Origin: Candidatus Lactobacillus pullistercoris
GTDB lineage: Bacteria; Bacillota; Bacilli; Lactobacillales; Lactobacillaceae
Assembly (NCBI GenBank): GCA_018883635.1
Contig: JAHLFT010000070.1
Coordinates: forward strand, 1 to 62,678
DNA: 62,678 bases
Reading direction: 5' to 3'
Both the position numbers and the translations under genes were made by a program. Shown piece after piece: positions 16,917 through 26,194 of this stretch. The notes under the pieces were generated by a model that had not been told where the DNA came from, searched no databases, and saw nothing but the letters and a program-made list of their open reading frames with translations. The number at the start of each line of letters is the position of its first letter. Positions within the stretch are counted from its first letter, which is position 1.

Positions 16917-17805
16917 ACATTTTTTCAAGACGAGCAATACGATCTTCTGTTGGTGGGTGAGTATCAAATAAACTTCCACCACGATGTTTAAATGGATTTT
17001 CAATATACATCCCGCTGCTGGAGCGGTCAGCTTTCTTCATTGGAATACTGCCTTCAATTTTTTGCAGTGCTGTAATTAATCCCTGCGGATTCCGCGTTAA
17101 TTCGACCGAGCTGGCATCAGCAAGATATTCACGATTCCGTGATAAGGCCAATTGGGCAAGGGATGCAGAAAGAGGACCGAGAATTAAAACAAAAACAATT
17201 GCTACAATTTTAAAAATCATTTCAATCGTATTACTATTACGGTCATCATCCCGGCTACTTCTACCGCCAAACCAAATAAAACGACTAGCAATTCCTGATA
17301 AAAATGAAATAACACCGACAAGAACAACTGCAATTGTTGATAAACGAATATCATAATTTCTAATATGAGAAATTTCGTGTCCCAAAACACCCTCAAGTTC
17401 TTCACGATTCATCATATCAAGGAGTCCTTGAGTAACTGCTACCGCACTGTGCTCAGGATCGCGTCCGGTCGCAAAGGCGTTAGGACTGGGATCATTAATA
17501 ATATAAACGCGCGGCATTGGAACTCGACCAACCATTGCCATGTCTTCAATGATATGCCATAGCTCCGGATTATCTTTTTCATGAATCTCTTGGGCTTGAT
17601 TCAAGCTCATGATCATATTAGCAGGATTTCTCATTACTAAGAATAGGTAGATTAAACTACCGATTAAAGCAATGCTGATTCCCATCCAGGGTGTATCACT
17701 GAATAAATAGCCAAATCCTGCACCTACTAAAGTTAAAATTACGACAAAAGCAGCCATTACGACCACAGTTTTGCGCTTATTATGAGCGATTTGTTGATAA
17801 AGCAT
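16915..17805 (-). CDS. htpX: HtpX membrane metalloprotease
   Basis: 296 residues of the M48B family. Two N-terminal membrane segments, zinc motif HEISH (in LEGVLGHEISHIRNYD) and the downstream Glu ligand in SRNREYLADASSVELT; a further hydrophobic pair lies between. It degrades damaged membrane proteins with its active site facing the cytoplasm. It is 10 bases downstream of the LemA gene, a pairing conserved in Lactobacillus. Confidence 0.96.
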   Translation of the reverse strand: MLYQQIAHNKRKTVVVMAAFVVILTLVGAGFGYLFSDTPWMGISIALIGSLIYLFLVMRNPANMIMSLNQAQEIHEKDNPELWHIIEDMAMVGRVPMPRVYIINDPSPNAFATGRDPEHSAVAVTQGLLDMMNREELEGVLGHEISHIRNYDIRLSTIAVVLVGVISFLSGIASRFIWFGGRSSRDDDRNSNTIEMIFKIVAIVFVLILGPLSASLAQLALSRNREYLADASSVELTRNPQGLITALQKIEGSIPMKKADRSSSGMYIENPFKHRGGSLFDTHPPTEDRIARLEKM

Positions 17806-17815
17806 TTGTTAGCCT

Positions 17816-18376
17816 CTAAAACTTTACTTTTGGAACTTCTTTTTCTTCAGTAGGAGTTTGTAAGTAATCAACTTTAGTAAAGTGATGAATTTTGGCAATA
17901 ATATTTGATGGGAAAGTTAATAACTTTTGATCATATTGAGCTGCGCTAGAATTGTAGAGCTGACGAGAGTATGCAATCTTATTTTCAGTATTAGTTAATT
18001 CTTCTTGCAAGCTTAAGAAATTTTGATTTGCTTTTAAGTCAGGATAATTTTCAGATAAAGCAAAGATCGTTTTCAATGAATCAGTAATTTCATTAGAAAC
18101 TTTTTGAATTTCTTCCCGGTTGTTTGCAGGAACTTGAGTCAATTGGTTACGTAAGCTAACAACCTTTTCAAAGGTTTCACTTTCGTGTTTAGCATAGCCT
18201 TTAACTGTTTCAACCAAGTTAGGAATTAAATCATTACGCCGCTTTAATTGGACGTCAATCTGACTCCAGGCTTCTTCAGTATATACTTTAGCCCTTTGTA
18301 GCCCGTTATATGCAGCAATATAAATTATAACTAGTAAAACTATAATAATTAAAATAATCCACATTAAAGGTGACAT
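17816..18376 (-). CDS. LemA family protein
   Basis: 186 residues from ATG 18376, behind GGAGG; a longer frame to 18412 has no site. One N-terminal membrane segment ([20 protein letters not shown]), then a long helical domain with [20 protein letters not shown], the family hallmark. The function is not settled; the protein is a membrane-anchored helical bundle usually encoded with HtpX. The two genes form an operon. Confidence 0.94.
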   Translation of the reverse strand: MSPLMWIILIIIVLLVIIYIAAYNGLQRAKVYTEEAWSQIDVQLKRRNDLIPNLVETVKGYAKHESETFEKVVSLRNQLTQVPANNREEIQKVSNEITDSLKTIFALSENYPDLKANQNFLSLQEELTNTENKIAYSRQLYNSSAAQYDQKLLTFPSNIIAKIHHFTKVDYLQTPTEEKEVPKVKF

Positions 18377-18439
18377 TGTTTTTCCTCCACTTCTTAAAAG
18401 GTATTTATTCAATTTTACCTAAAAAAATAGTTTTTTGGT

Positions 18440-18468
18440 ATCAAAAAAAGTATCCCCAAGGATACTTT
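18440..18468 (-). terminator. Terminator of the anion permease gene
   Basis: AAAGTATCC-CCA-AGGATACTTT followed on the minus strand by seven T. Confidence 0.85.
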
Positions 18469-18493
18469 AATGAAAATAAAAGAATTATTTACT

Positions 18494-19594
18494 TTAGATC
18501 ATTAGTAAGAGCCAACCGACAATCGTCAAAATAATTAAGCCAATAAATTGCATAATTGTCCATTCAATGAAGAATTTGTTTTTGCTGACAGATGCATGTT
18601 GATTAAATGTCTTTAATACGAGCATGTTTGCCATGGAGCCAACAACTGAACCGAAACCACCGATGTTAGAACCAAGGAATAAAGCTTCAGCGTAGTTCGT
18701 AAATTTACCAACCAAAATAGTTGATGGAACATTACTCATAACCTGACTTGAAATAATTGATGTCAAATAAGTAGATGTTTCTGAATTTACCCACATATGA
18801 ATAATGCCGACAATTGCAGGAATTTGTTGAATATCACTGACGAAAATAAAGAAACCAGTAAATGTTAAGAGTAGTGCATAGTCAACTTTAAGCATAATTC
18901 TTGGATTAATCAGAAGAGCTAATGCAATTGCAAGAAGCATTGGCCAAATAATATCGACAATTCTGAAAACACCAAAGAAGAAGAAAATAAAGACAGCAGT
19001 GGTGATTAAAGTTGGACGCCAGCTGATTTTAATACTTTCTGTCTTTTGAAGAGGGATCTTTTCTTTAGGGATAAATAAAAAGACAATGCCTAAAATAATT
19101 AATGATGCAATTAAATATGGTATAGCCCAGCCAAAAAATTGAGCAGCGCTTACGTCATAACGACTAACTAAAAAGATGTTATGTGGATTACCCCAAGGTG
19201 TAAACGCAGCACCAATATTGGCCCCCATACCAATTAATGTTACCGGCAAAATTTGTGGCAATTTATACTTTTTAGCAATACTCAAATAAAGTGGTATTAA
19301 GGTAAGAGCGGTAATATCATTACCTAAAAACATACCTGATATAACGGCTAGTACAGTGAATAAGATGTTCAGCTTACGGGTATTATCAGCAATACTTGTT
19401 AATTTATAAGCTAAAACATCTAAGACGTGTAAATAAGCGTATATTTGAATAAGAGTAAGCATAGCAGCAACAGAGAATAAAGTATGAAAGTTAATATCCG
19501 CAAGTCGCGGCCTGGCAAAAAAAAGACTAATTATTGTAATTAGTACAGTTATTTGTAAAATTCTATCTTTAGCAATATTCTTTAAGACGGTCAT
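18494..19594 (-). CDS. SLC13/ArsB-type anion permease
   Basis: 366 residues with ten or more membrane segments. It contains GMFLGNDITALTLIPLYLSI and MGANIGAAFTPWGNPHNIFL, the paired helix-loop motifs of the ion-transporter superfamily (Asn and Pro-rich re-entrant loops), and a second copy near the end (QVMSNVPSTILVGKF; GSNIGGFGSVVGSMAN). It is shorter than most SLC13 members. The substrate (dicarboxylate, arsenite, sulfate or other anion) cannot be told. It is a single gene. Confidence 0.85.
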   Translation of the reverse strand: MTVLKNIAKDRILQITVLITIISLFFARPRLADINFHTLFSVAAMLTLIQIYAYLHVLDVLAYKLTSIADNTRKLNILFTVLAVISGMFLGNDITALTLIPLYLSIAKKYKLPQILPVTLIGMGANIGAAFTPWGNPHNIFLVSRYDVSAAQFFGWAIPYLIASLIILGIVFLFIPKEKIPLQKTESIKISWRPTLITTAVFIFFFFGVFRIVDIIWPMLLAIALALLINPRIMLKVDYALLLTFTGFFIFVSDIQQIPAIVGIIHMWVNSETSTYLTSIISSQVMSNVPSTILVGKFTNYAEALFLGSNIGGFGSVVGSMANMLVLKTFNQHASVSKNKFFIEWTIMQFIGLIILTIVGWLLLMI

Positions 19595-19783
19595 AAAAGG
19601 TCCCCCTTACGTATTACAATCGTCTAAAAACCCTATCTACCATTTTGAGCCTTTTTATTGTTGCTTGCAATAATTAATTAGAAAAAATTAAAATAGAGTA
19701 CTAAAAGAGGCATATTTATTGTTGAAATCGGCTTAAGCTTGATATACTTTAGTAAGATAGAAAAAGAAAGGCAGGCAAAAAAT

Positions 19784-20179
19784 ATGGCATTTTCAATGAA
19801 CATTAAACCAGAAGCGGTAGAAATTATTAAAAAGAAGATAGATCCAGATCATCAAGTTGTCTTATTAGCTTTAAATGATGGCTCAAATAAATATTCAAAA
19901 TTAGGCGGAACATGTACAATTGGCGCTAACTTTCAATTTGTTGTGTTAGCTGATAAAGATCCAGAATATGATATTAAAATTGAAAATAATGCTGGCTTAG
20001 ACCTTTATACTGCAAAACCTGAAACAGGTTTCTTAGAAGAAAACCTAGTTGTTAATGCACGTAATGCAACTTTAAGTTTATCTGATGATAGTGGTGTAAT
20101 TGATGGTGGTGTTACTGTTAGCCGCTTTGAAGGGAATCAAGTAACTAAAAAAGATATGCTTGAAGGAAAAACTTGTTAA
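19784..20179 (+). CDS. HesB/IscA-like Fe-S biosynthesis family protein
   Basis: 131 residues from ATG 19784 (GAAAGGCAGG site). It matches the Lactobacillus iron-sulfur cluster biosynthesis family: alpha/beta start (MNIKPEAVEIIKKKI), LGGTCTIGANFQFVVL, and a Gly-rich end (SDDSGVIDGGVTVS). It has only two cysteines, one central and one at the C-terminal tip, and lacks the CxC metal motif of IscA, so cluster binding is doubtful. It is a single gene with its own terminator. Confidence 0.85.
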   Translation: MAFSMNIKPEAVEIIKKKIDPDHQVVLLALNDGSNKYSKLGGTCTIGANFQFVVLADKDPEYDIKIENNAGLDLYTAKPETGFLEENLVVNARNATLSLSDDSGVIDGGVTVSRFEGNQVTKKDMLEGKTC

Positions 20180-20195
20180 TTAGCTTGGATAAAGA

Positions 20196-20228
20196 AAACT
20201 AGAGCAGTTTTTTGCTCTAGTTTTTTTA
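20196..20228 (+). terminator. Terminator
   Basis: AAACTAGAGCA / TGCTCTAGTTT stem with a T run. Confidence 0.9.
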
Positions 20229-20277
20229 TACTAAAATAAGAAAGTGAATGTGACCTGTATAAGAAGAAAGACGATAT

Positions 20278-22080
20278 ATGAAATCTGCATGGAAAGATTT
20301 AAAAAAGTACACTGCTACTTTTAAAAGAAACTGGCTAGCATATTTTTTATTACTGCTAAGTCTAGATTTATTTAATCAAATAGTTGTTATTCCGCTTTTT
20401 AGATACTTTATAACATATATTTTGCAAGCAAGTGCAATTCCATTTGTTTCCTATCAGAATTTAATTACTATCATTACAATTCATACATTAATGTTTGGTG
20501 TTCTGATAGTGGAATTAATAGTACTCCTGATAATCATTTATTTACAATTTGCATTTTTATTACTAGCAGTTAGAGCAATTAATGATAGTAATTTTCACTT
20601 AAAATCAATTTTTTCTGAGACCTTTCAAAGTTTAAGAAAAATACGTGTAGGTTCATTATTACTATTAATGATCTATTTTTTACTTGTCGTTCCGTTTGCT
20701 GATATTATTTTTCGAACACCATTACTTGCAAAAATTCAGGTGCCACAGTTTATTTTAGATTATATGACACGGACGCCGCTTTTATTAACGCTTTTAATTA
20801 GTTTTTATGTGATTATTATTTTCTTGGGGATTCGGCTTATTTATACGCTCCCAATTATGATTTTTAAACAAGAAAAAACTTTTTTGGCGATGAAAAAAAG
20901 CTGGAATTTAACTAAAAAAGGTAGCTGGATTCCAATAATTGGAAGATTAATAATCCTAGCAATTACTACGGGAGTAGTAGTTGCGGCCTTTTACACGTTA
21001 ATCTATGTTTTACAGTTAGGATGCGATTTATTGCCTGGGAAATATTTCTCGTTAACTATGGCAATTATCAATCTTTCTTTAATTCAAATCTTTAGTGAAA
21101 TTATTTTAGTTTATTCTACTTTAGTCAGCTTGTTTATTTTGTTAGCGGCCTTAAAGTTAGAAAAGGATAGCATTGCTAATAGAAGCACCAAAAAGCGCCA
21201 TTTTTCAAAAACTATCATAACTTTTACATCTCTTGCAGCTTTAATCATTGTCGCTGGTTCAGTCACAACTAATATTTTTTATTTAATTGGGGTAAATTCG
21301 ACTAGACCATTAGTCATTTCTCATCGCGGGGTTGATAATAAAAACGGAGTACAAAATACAATTCAGGCTTTAAGAAAAACAGCTAAAGAAAAGCCAGACT
21401 TTGTTGAGATTGATTTGCATGAAACTAAAGATAAGCAATTTGTTGTTCTTCATGATGAAAATCTCAAAAAATTAACAGGGGTAAACAAAGCACCAAAAGA
21501 ACTAACTTTAAAGCAAATAACTAAATTAACTGCCAAAGAAGACGGACATCAAAGTAAGATAGTTGGCTTTGATAAATATTTAACAGAAGCGCAAAAGCTA
21601 AAGCAGAAATTATTAATTGAAATTAAAACAACTCCGAATGATACTAAGACGATGTTAGCAAGATTCAATCGAAAATATGGAAAAATAATTTTAAAAAACA
21701 AGTATCAAGTTCAATCTTTGGATTATAAAGTTATAGAAGGACTGCATCAAATTAATCCCAAATTATTCGTTCTCTATATTCAACCTTACAATTTTACTTA
21801 TCCGCAAAGTGTAGCTGATGGTTATTCAATGGAGTATTCAACCTTAAATTCTGATTTTATTTGGCAAGCTCATCTCCAGAATCATCCCGTCTATGCTTGG
21901 ACGATCAATGATGCGGCTTTAATGAAAAAAATGATGTATGAACAGGTCGATGGATTGATTACGGATCGAGTGGGGCTAGCTAAAAAGACAATTAAAAAAT
22001 TTCAACAAGATTATTCGTATGCTAATAGAATTCTAAATTACGTTATTGTAGTTCATAAGCCGCATAGTTTTGAGGTTTAA
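20278..22080 (+). CDS. Membrane glycerophosphodiester phosphodiesterase
   Basis: 600 residues. Residues 1 to about 335 form the GDPD-associated membrane domain with about seven hydrophobic segments. The rest is a GDPD barrel with VISHRGVD (catalytic His), EIDLHETKD (metal Glu/Asp), VVLHDEN (second His), LIEIKTTPND and the closing AWTINDAA / VDGLITDR. The fusion probably cleaves glycerophosphodiesters or lipoteichoic-acid-like substrates at the membrane. The start ATG 20278 has a weak site. It is a single gene. Confidence 0.92.
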   Translation: MKSAWKDLKKYTATFKRNWLAYFLLLLSLDLFNQIVVIPLFRYFITYILQASAIPFVSYQNLITIITIHTLMFGVLIVELIVLLIIIYLQFAFLLLAVRAINDSNFHLKSIFSETFQSLRKIRVGSLLLLMIYFLLVVPFADIIFRTPLLAKIQVPQFILDYMTRTPLLLTLLISFYVIIIFLGIRLIYTLPIMIFKQEKTFLAMKKSWNLTKKGSWIPIIGRLIILAITTGVVVAAFYTLIYVLQLGCDLLPGKYFSLTMAIINLSLIQIFSEIILVYSTLVSLFILLAALKLEKDSIANRSTKKRHFSKTIITFTSLAALIIVAGSVTTNIFYLIGVNSTRPLVISHRGVDNKNGVQNTIQALRKTAKEKPDFVEIDLHETKDKQFVVLHDENLKKLTGVNKAPKELTLKQITKLTAKEDGHQSKIVGFDKYLTEAQKLKQKLLIEIKTTPNDTKTMLARFNRKYGKIILKNKYQVQSLDYKVIEGLHQINPKLFVLYIQPYNFTYPQSVADGYSMEYSTLNSDFIWQAHLQNHPVYAWTINDAALMKKMMYEQVDGLITDRVGLAKKTIKKFQQDYSYANRILNYVIVVHKPHSFEV

Positions 22081-22088
22081 AACAAAAC

Positions 22089-22117
22089 TTGATCTAGCGG
22101 GGGTTAAATGCTAAAAT
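22089..22117 (+). promoter_or_regulatory. Strong promoter with extended -10
   Basis: -35 TTGATC (22089-22094), a 17-base spacer ending in TGC, and -10 TAAAAT (22112-22117). It precedes the 46-residue ORF by 39 bases. Confidence 0.7.
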
Positions 22118-22156
22118 ATACTAGATTTTCGAAAATCTGAAAGGAAGTATAGTACT

Positions 22157-22297
22157 ATGCGTAAAGGTGAAAATTACAACACTGGTTGTGAACCAAACCA
22201 AAGACCTAAGAACAAGAGAAACGCAAAGAAGCGTGTTGCTCACGTAGCAGCCGTTGTTGAATTCTTGAACAAGGCCGCAAAAGACGAAAACAAGTAA
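22157..22297 (+). CDS. Very small basic protein (46 residues)
   Basis: ATG 22157 to TAA 22297, behind a GAAAGGAAGT site. The product starts MRKGENYNTGCEPNQRPKNK and ends AAVVEFLNKAAKDENK: a Lys/Arg/Asn-rich head with one Cys and a short amphipathic helix. Codons are the ones favoured in strongly expressed lactobacillar genes (AAC, AAG, CGT, GAC, TTG), unlike the flanking genes. It has its own promoter and terminator, so it is a one-gene unit. I do not know its function; size and charge suggest binding to RNA or ribosomes, which is only an inference. Confidence 0.85.
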   Translation: MRKGENYNTGCEPNQRPKNKRNAKKRVAHVAAVVEFLNKAAKDENK

Positions 22298-22320
22298 TCT
22301 TTTGTTTTAAAGAAGAATTG

Positions 22321-22353
22321 AAAGAGTCTAGATTATTTTCTAGGCTCTTTTTT
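22321..22353 (+). terminator. Terminator of the 46-residue ORF
   Basis: AAAGAGTCTAGA / TCTAGGCTCTTT with one G-T pair, then a T run. Confidence 0.88.
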
Positions 22354-22429
22354 CTGTTGCATTGAATTATTATTTTTGGTAACATAGTAAAAATTTTTAA
22401 ACTTTTTTACTAGGGAGGATTTTATAAAA

Positions 22430-23071
22430 ATGGGATTAAATGCATATATTCAAGGATTTAACAGCTTAGAATCAATTGACCGTGCACCAGGCTATTTCAA
22501 ATATCATCATCACTCAGTAGCTGATCATTGCTTTAGAACAGCTGAGCTTGCTCAAATGATGGGCGATATTGAAGAAGTTAAGGATGATAAAAAGGTTAAT
22601 TGGAAAGCACTCTATGAAAAAAGTTTAAATCACGATTATACTGAACGCTTTATTGGTGATATTAAGACGCCAGTTAAATATGCGACTCCACAATTACGTA
22701 AGATGATTGGGGACGTTGAAGAAACAATGACGCATAAGTTTATTAAAGATGAGATTCCAGAGGAATTTCAGGAAATTTATAAAAAACGCCTTTCGGAAGC
22801 AAAAGACAATACACTAGAAGGGAAAATTCTTTCAATTTGTGATAAGTTAGACTTGCTTTATGAAGCATACGGTGAAATTGAATTGGGCAATCCTAATCCT
22901 GTTTATATGCAAATGTTTAAAGAGAGTTTGGAGACAATTAAGAAATTTGATGATCTAGTATGCGTTCAATATTTTATCAAGCATATTCTGCCGGACCTTT
23001 TTAAAGGAGATTTCGCTGGAAAGGATAAAATGCAAAAAATTGCGTTTAGTATTTTATTAATGGGGGAATAG
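22430..23071 (+). CDS. HD-domain hydrolase (YfbR-like)
   Basis: 213 residues with the HD metal signature: His in HHSVADHCFRTAELA, the HD pair in SLNHDYTERF and the distant Asp in DKLDLLYEAYGE. The motif spacing and YFKYHHHSVADH start resemble YfbR-type 5'-deoxynucleotidases. It would hydrolyse phosphate from nucleotides in the cytoplasm; the exact substrate is not shown. A strong AGGGAGG site precedes ATG 22430. It is followed after 3 bases by an HNH gene, forming an operon. Confidence 0.88.
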   Translation: MGLNAYIQGFNSLESIDRAPGYFKYHHHSVADHCFRTAELAQMMGDIEEVKDDKKVNWKALYEKSLNHDYTERFIGDIKTPVKYATPQLRKMIGDVEETMTHKFIKDEIPEEFQEIYKKRLSEAKDNTLEGKILSICDKLDLLYEAYGEIELGNPNPVYMQMFKESLETIKKFDDLVCVQYFIKHILPDLFKGDFAGKDKMQKIAFSILLMGE

Positions 23072-23074
23072 GTC

Positions 23075-23998
23075 GTGAAATTTCAATGCAGTTCATGCGG
23101 TTTGCGGATGGACTCATTACATTTTAAGCAGCCAGGATTGATGAATCCTAAATTAACAAGCATTTGTGATATTTGCCTGCAACGCGGAGAAAAAGCTGAG
23201 AATTTTTCCAATCAAACTGTTGGTACTTTTGCTAAAACACTGCTCTATAGTTTTTTGGGTAAAGAATATGATCAAAATAATGAGCAGCCAGATTTTATTG
23301 TTAAAACTAAGCAAGATCGAAAAAAATATGAAGCTTTTTTACAAGATTACGATGGCAATGAACTAGCAGAACAACAGGTGTACAGAAAGAAATTAAATCA
23401 GGCTTTAATTGATAGTGAGGACGGGAAAATCACTTATGTTCCTGATCAAGGACGAGATTTTCAATATAATCTCGAACAATTGGGCTTAAAAGTCGACTTT
23501 CAATTAAATGAAGTTGATTACATTGACCGTGAACGAATCCGTGCCAAGTATCATTATCGCTGCCAATATTGCGGTCGACGTGGTCATAGTGTCGATCATA
23601 AGGATCCAGTTTCACTTTCGCATAACAATGATTTTGATAATTTGATTTTGTCATGTAGTGAATGTAATCGAATTAAATCAAATATGCCGTTTAAGCTTTT
23701 TATGAAACTTAATGATCAAATTCCGCAAATAAATAAAAAGCTCGTTAAGTATGAAAATGCATTGGGCAGCTTAAAAGAGGAGTTTGAAAGAAGAAGACGG
23801 AGTTTAGCTGCAAAGATGCATTTAAAGGGCGTAGTTAATGATCCTGAATTAGACGCAATTCGAAAGCAAAATAAAGAATTACAGGATGCAATTGATAGTT
23901 TACAATCAGATTATGATTCTTTAAGAAAGATTCGTAAGAATCATTTTAATACTGGTTGGAAAATTGATCAGGAAAATAAGAAACAAGATATTATTTAA
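23075..23998 (+). CDS. HNH endonuclease-like protein with N-terminal zinc finger
   Basis: 307 residues from a GTG. The N-terminus carries two CxxC pairs (CSSCG and CDICLQ), a likely zinc ribbon. The centre carries a McrA-type HNH: CQYCGRRGHSVDHKDPVSLS...LILSCSECNRIK, with both Cys pairs and the D-H. The C-terminal 90 residues are charged and predicted coiled coil (YENALGSLKEEFERRRR; NKELQDAIDSLQSDYDS). No restriction methylase or integrase gene is adjacent. Its tight coupling to the HD hydrolase gene is of note. It is probably a DNA-acting nuclease of unknown role. Confidence 0.85.
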   Translation: MKFQCSSCGLRMDSLHFKQPGLMNPKLTSICDICLQRGEKAENFSNQTVGTFAKTLLYSFLGKEYDQNNEQPDFIVKTKQDRKKYEAFLQDYDGNELAEQQVYRKKLNQALIDSEDGKITYVPDQGRDFQYNLEQLGLKVDFQLNEVDYIDRERIRAKYHYRCQYCGRRGHSVDHKDPVSLSHNNDFDNLILSCSECNRIKSNMPFKLFMKLNDQIPQINKKLVKYENALGSLKEEFERRRRSLAAKMHLKGVVNDPELDAIRKQNKELQDAIDSLQSDYDSLRKIRKNHFNTGWKIDQENKKQDII

Positions 23999-24003
23999 AA
24001 ATT

Positions 24004-24058
24004 CGTCATTTTTGTAAATTGAGGAAAATTCAAGCCTTGAGTTTACAAAAAATGGCGT
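24004..24058 (+). terminator. Terminator-like inverted repeat upstream of the Fic gene
   Basis: CGTCATTTTTGTAAA (24004-24018) pairs with TTTACAAAAAATGGCG (24043-24058) and a T run follows. It would end the HD-HNH transcript. Related TTGTAAAC / TTGCAAAA words recur to 24100, so it could also be a protein-binding site. Confidence 0.6.
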
Positions 24059-24170
24059 TTTTTTGTAAACTGACCTAAAAATATAGTTTGAATTTGCAAA
24101 AAATTGCACTTTTTATAAATTTGAATAAATCTGATTTTGGCAGTGTGATACGAGTAAATGAGTGAAAAAC

Positions 24171-25405
24171 ATGAAGTATGAATCATTAAAAGCCTTGCTT
24201 TATCAAGATCCAGAAAATTTTGATAAAAACTATCAGCTTCGTTTTAATAATTCATTAGCTATTAAAACAGGACTGCAGATTTATCCTTATGATAAAAGAC
24301 ATCAGAAGAGAATCAATCAAAGTTATGAACTGTTTTATATGCCTAATGCGGAGTTAGCAGTCTTAATAGAGGATGTTTTCCAAAACACCCAAAAAGTTGA
24401 ACGAATTAGACTTAAACTACCCAAAATTGCAGAAGAGCAACTTTTTGCTACTAATTTAGTTAATGAACTTCAAAGTACTAATGAAATTGAAGGAGTTCAA
24501 AGCACGCGAAAAGAACTAAATGAGGTAATGAAAAGAGTCATTAATAAATAATATAAAAATCAACGTTTTGAAGGCTTAGTAAAACAATATCTTAGTTTGA
24601 TGAATAATCGGAAAGCCCTTAAAATCTCAAAAGTCAATGATTTTAGAAACATTTGGGATAATCTCCTATCTAAGACGGAGGTTGATAATATGCCGGACGG
24701 GAAGTTGTTTAGAAAGGAATCTGTTTTCATTACTGACGGACAACGTAATGTTTACGAAGGTGATTATAATGAAGAACAAATTCTAAAAGACTTGCAGTCT
24801 CTAATAGTCGAACTTAATAATAAACAGATTCCTCAACTTCCGCGGTTCTTAATGGCACATTATTTTTATGAGTATGTTCATCCTTTTTATGATGGCAATG
24901 GCAGAACAGGAAGATTTATTCTTTGCTCATATCTATCGCAAGTTCTAGATCCTTTAACAGCAATTACTTTTTCGTCTACGATTGCTAAAAATATAAACTC
25001 ATATTATAAATCTTTCACAGAAATGAGTGATATTCATAATCGCGCGAAGCTACAAACTTCATCATTAGAATGCTTAAAATTTTGAGAAATGGGCAAGCAG
25101 ATTTAATCGATGCAATGCAAAGAGATAGTACTTTATTGGTTCAAGCTCAGAAACTTATCAAGACTTATTCTTTGGATGAAATGACTAATAATATTTTGTT
25201 TATTTTATTGCAGCAAGAGATTTTTGGTAATCAATATGAACGAATTAGTGATGAAGAATTAAGTAAAGTGATAAATACTACCAGATATAAATTAGATCAA
25301 GGGATGCGTAGACTGATTAAAATGAATTTAGTTAAACAGGTGGGAAAATCTCCTAAGATTCATGTTATTAGTGATTCTTTAAAAGAAAAACTAGCAAAAA
25401 AATAG
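24171..25405 (+). pseudogene. Fic-domain AMPylase, broken by one stop and one frameshift
   Basis: Reconstructed length is about 410 residues. The N-terminal part (from ATG 24171) has the inhibitory-helix motif STNEIEG ([S/T]xxxE[G/N]). An in-frame TAA at 24549 interrupts it, and the same frame resumes with YKNQRFEGLVKQYLSLMNN. The catalytic motif HPFYDGNGRTGRF is intact (about 24880-24920). A frame change near 25045-25070 then joins to MLKILRNGQADLIDAM and a winged-helix-like tail (ISDEELSKVINTTRYKLDQG). Fic enzymes of this class transfer AMP to proteins and are held off by the inhibitory helix. The stop between inhibitor and catalytic core makes a normal product impossible. Confidence 0.85.
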
Positions 25406-25435
25406 GCTTGAGTATCAAAACTCAAACCTATTTTT
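25398..25435. terminator. Bidirectional terminator
   Basis: AATAGGCTTGAGT / ACTCAAACCTATT stem flanked by A and T runs. Confidence 0.88.
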
Positions 25436-25438
25436 ATT

Positions 25439-26194
25439 TTAGAAGTCCATCTTTCTAAAGTTGTTGAGGAACTTCTGCGTTTTTACATTTTGTGGATGAT
25501 CAAATATTTCATCAGGATGACCTTGCTCAGTTACAATTCCATCACTAATAAATAAAACATTATCAGAAATTTGCTTAGCAAAGCCCATTTCGTGAGTAAC
25601 AATGACCATTGTCAAACCAGTTGTAGCTAATTTTTGCATTACATCTAGTACTTCGCCAACCATTTCTGGGTCAAGTGCACTAGTTGGTTCATCGAAGAGT
25701 AAAACTTCAGGATTCATACAAATAGCCCGGGCAATTGCGACACGTTGTTGTTGACCACCAGATAATTGGCTAGGCTTTGCATTAACGAAAGGTTCCATAC
25801 CAACTTTTTTCAAGTTTTCCATTGCAATCTTTCTTGCTTCGTCCTTTGAACGTTTCAAGACTAATTCTTGTCCGATCATGCAATTTTGAAGTACATTCTT
25901 GTTTTCGAATAAATCGAATTGTTGGAAAACCATGCCAACTTTTGAACGGAAGTGATTACGATCGTAACCTGGGGTAAGAATGTTCTCACCATGGAAGTCA
26001 ATTTCACCGCCAGTTGGTTCTTCTAATAAGTTAATACAACGAAGGGTAGTAGATTTACCACCACCAGAAGGACCGATAATTGTTACAATTTCACCTTTGT
26101 TGATATCAAATGAAATATCGCGCAAAACTTGATGATCGCCAAAGGATTTTTGCATATGCTTTAAGCTTAAAATTGTTTCATTACTTTCAGTCAT
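25439..26194 (-). CDS. Amino-acid ABC transporter ATPase (lysine-regulated system)
   Basis: 251 residues of the polar-amino-acid (GlnQ/HisP) class: Walker [11 protein letters not shown] loop QQFDLF, signature LSGGQQQR, Walker [14 protein letters not shown] and switch THEMGF. It powers the fused binding-protein/permease encoded directly upstream (stop and start codons overlap), and both lie under the lysine riboswitch at 27874-28106. Lysine is therefore the best guess for the substrate, by regulation rather than by sequence. Confidence 0.93.
   Translation of the reverse strand: MTESNETILSLKHMQKSFGDHQVLRDISFDINKGEIVTIIGPSGGGKSTTLRCINLLEEPTGGEIDFHGENILTPGYDRNHFRSKVGMVFQQFDLFENKNVLQNCMIGQELVLKRSKDEARKIAMENLKKVGMEPFVNAKPSQLSGGQQQRVAIARAICMNPEVLLFDEPTSALDPEMVGEVLDVMQKLATTGLTMVIVTHEMGFAKQISDNVLFISDGIVTEQGHPDEIFDHPQNVKTQKFLNNFRKMDF

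Noticed and set aside
24171-25405. Three separate genes at the Fic locus
   Set aside because: The three ORFs together spell one Fic protein; the first two share a frame split only by a TAA, and the third joins by one frameshift.
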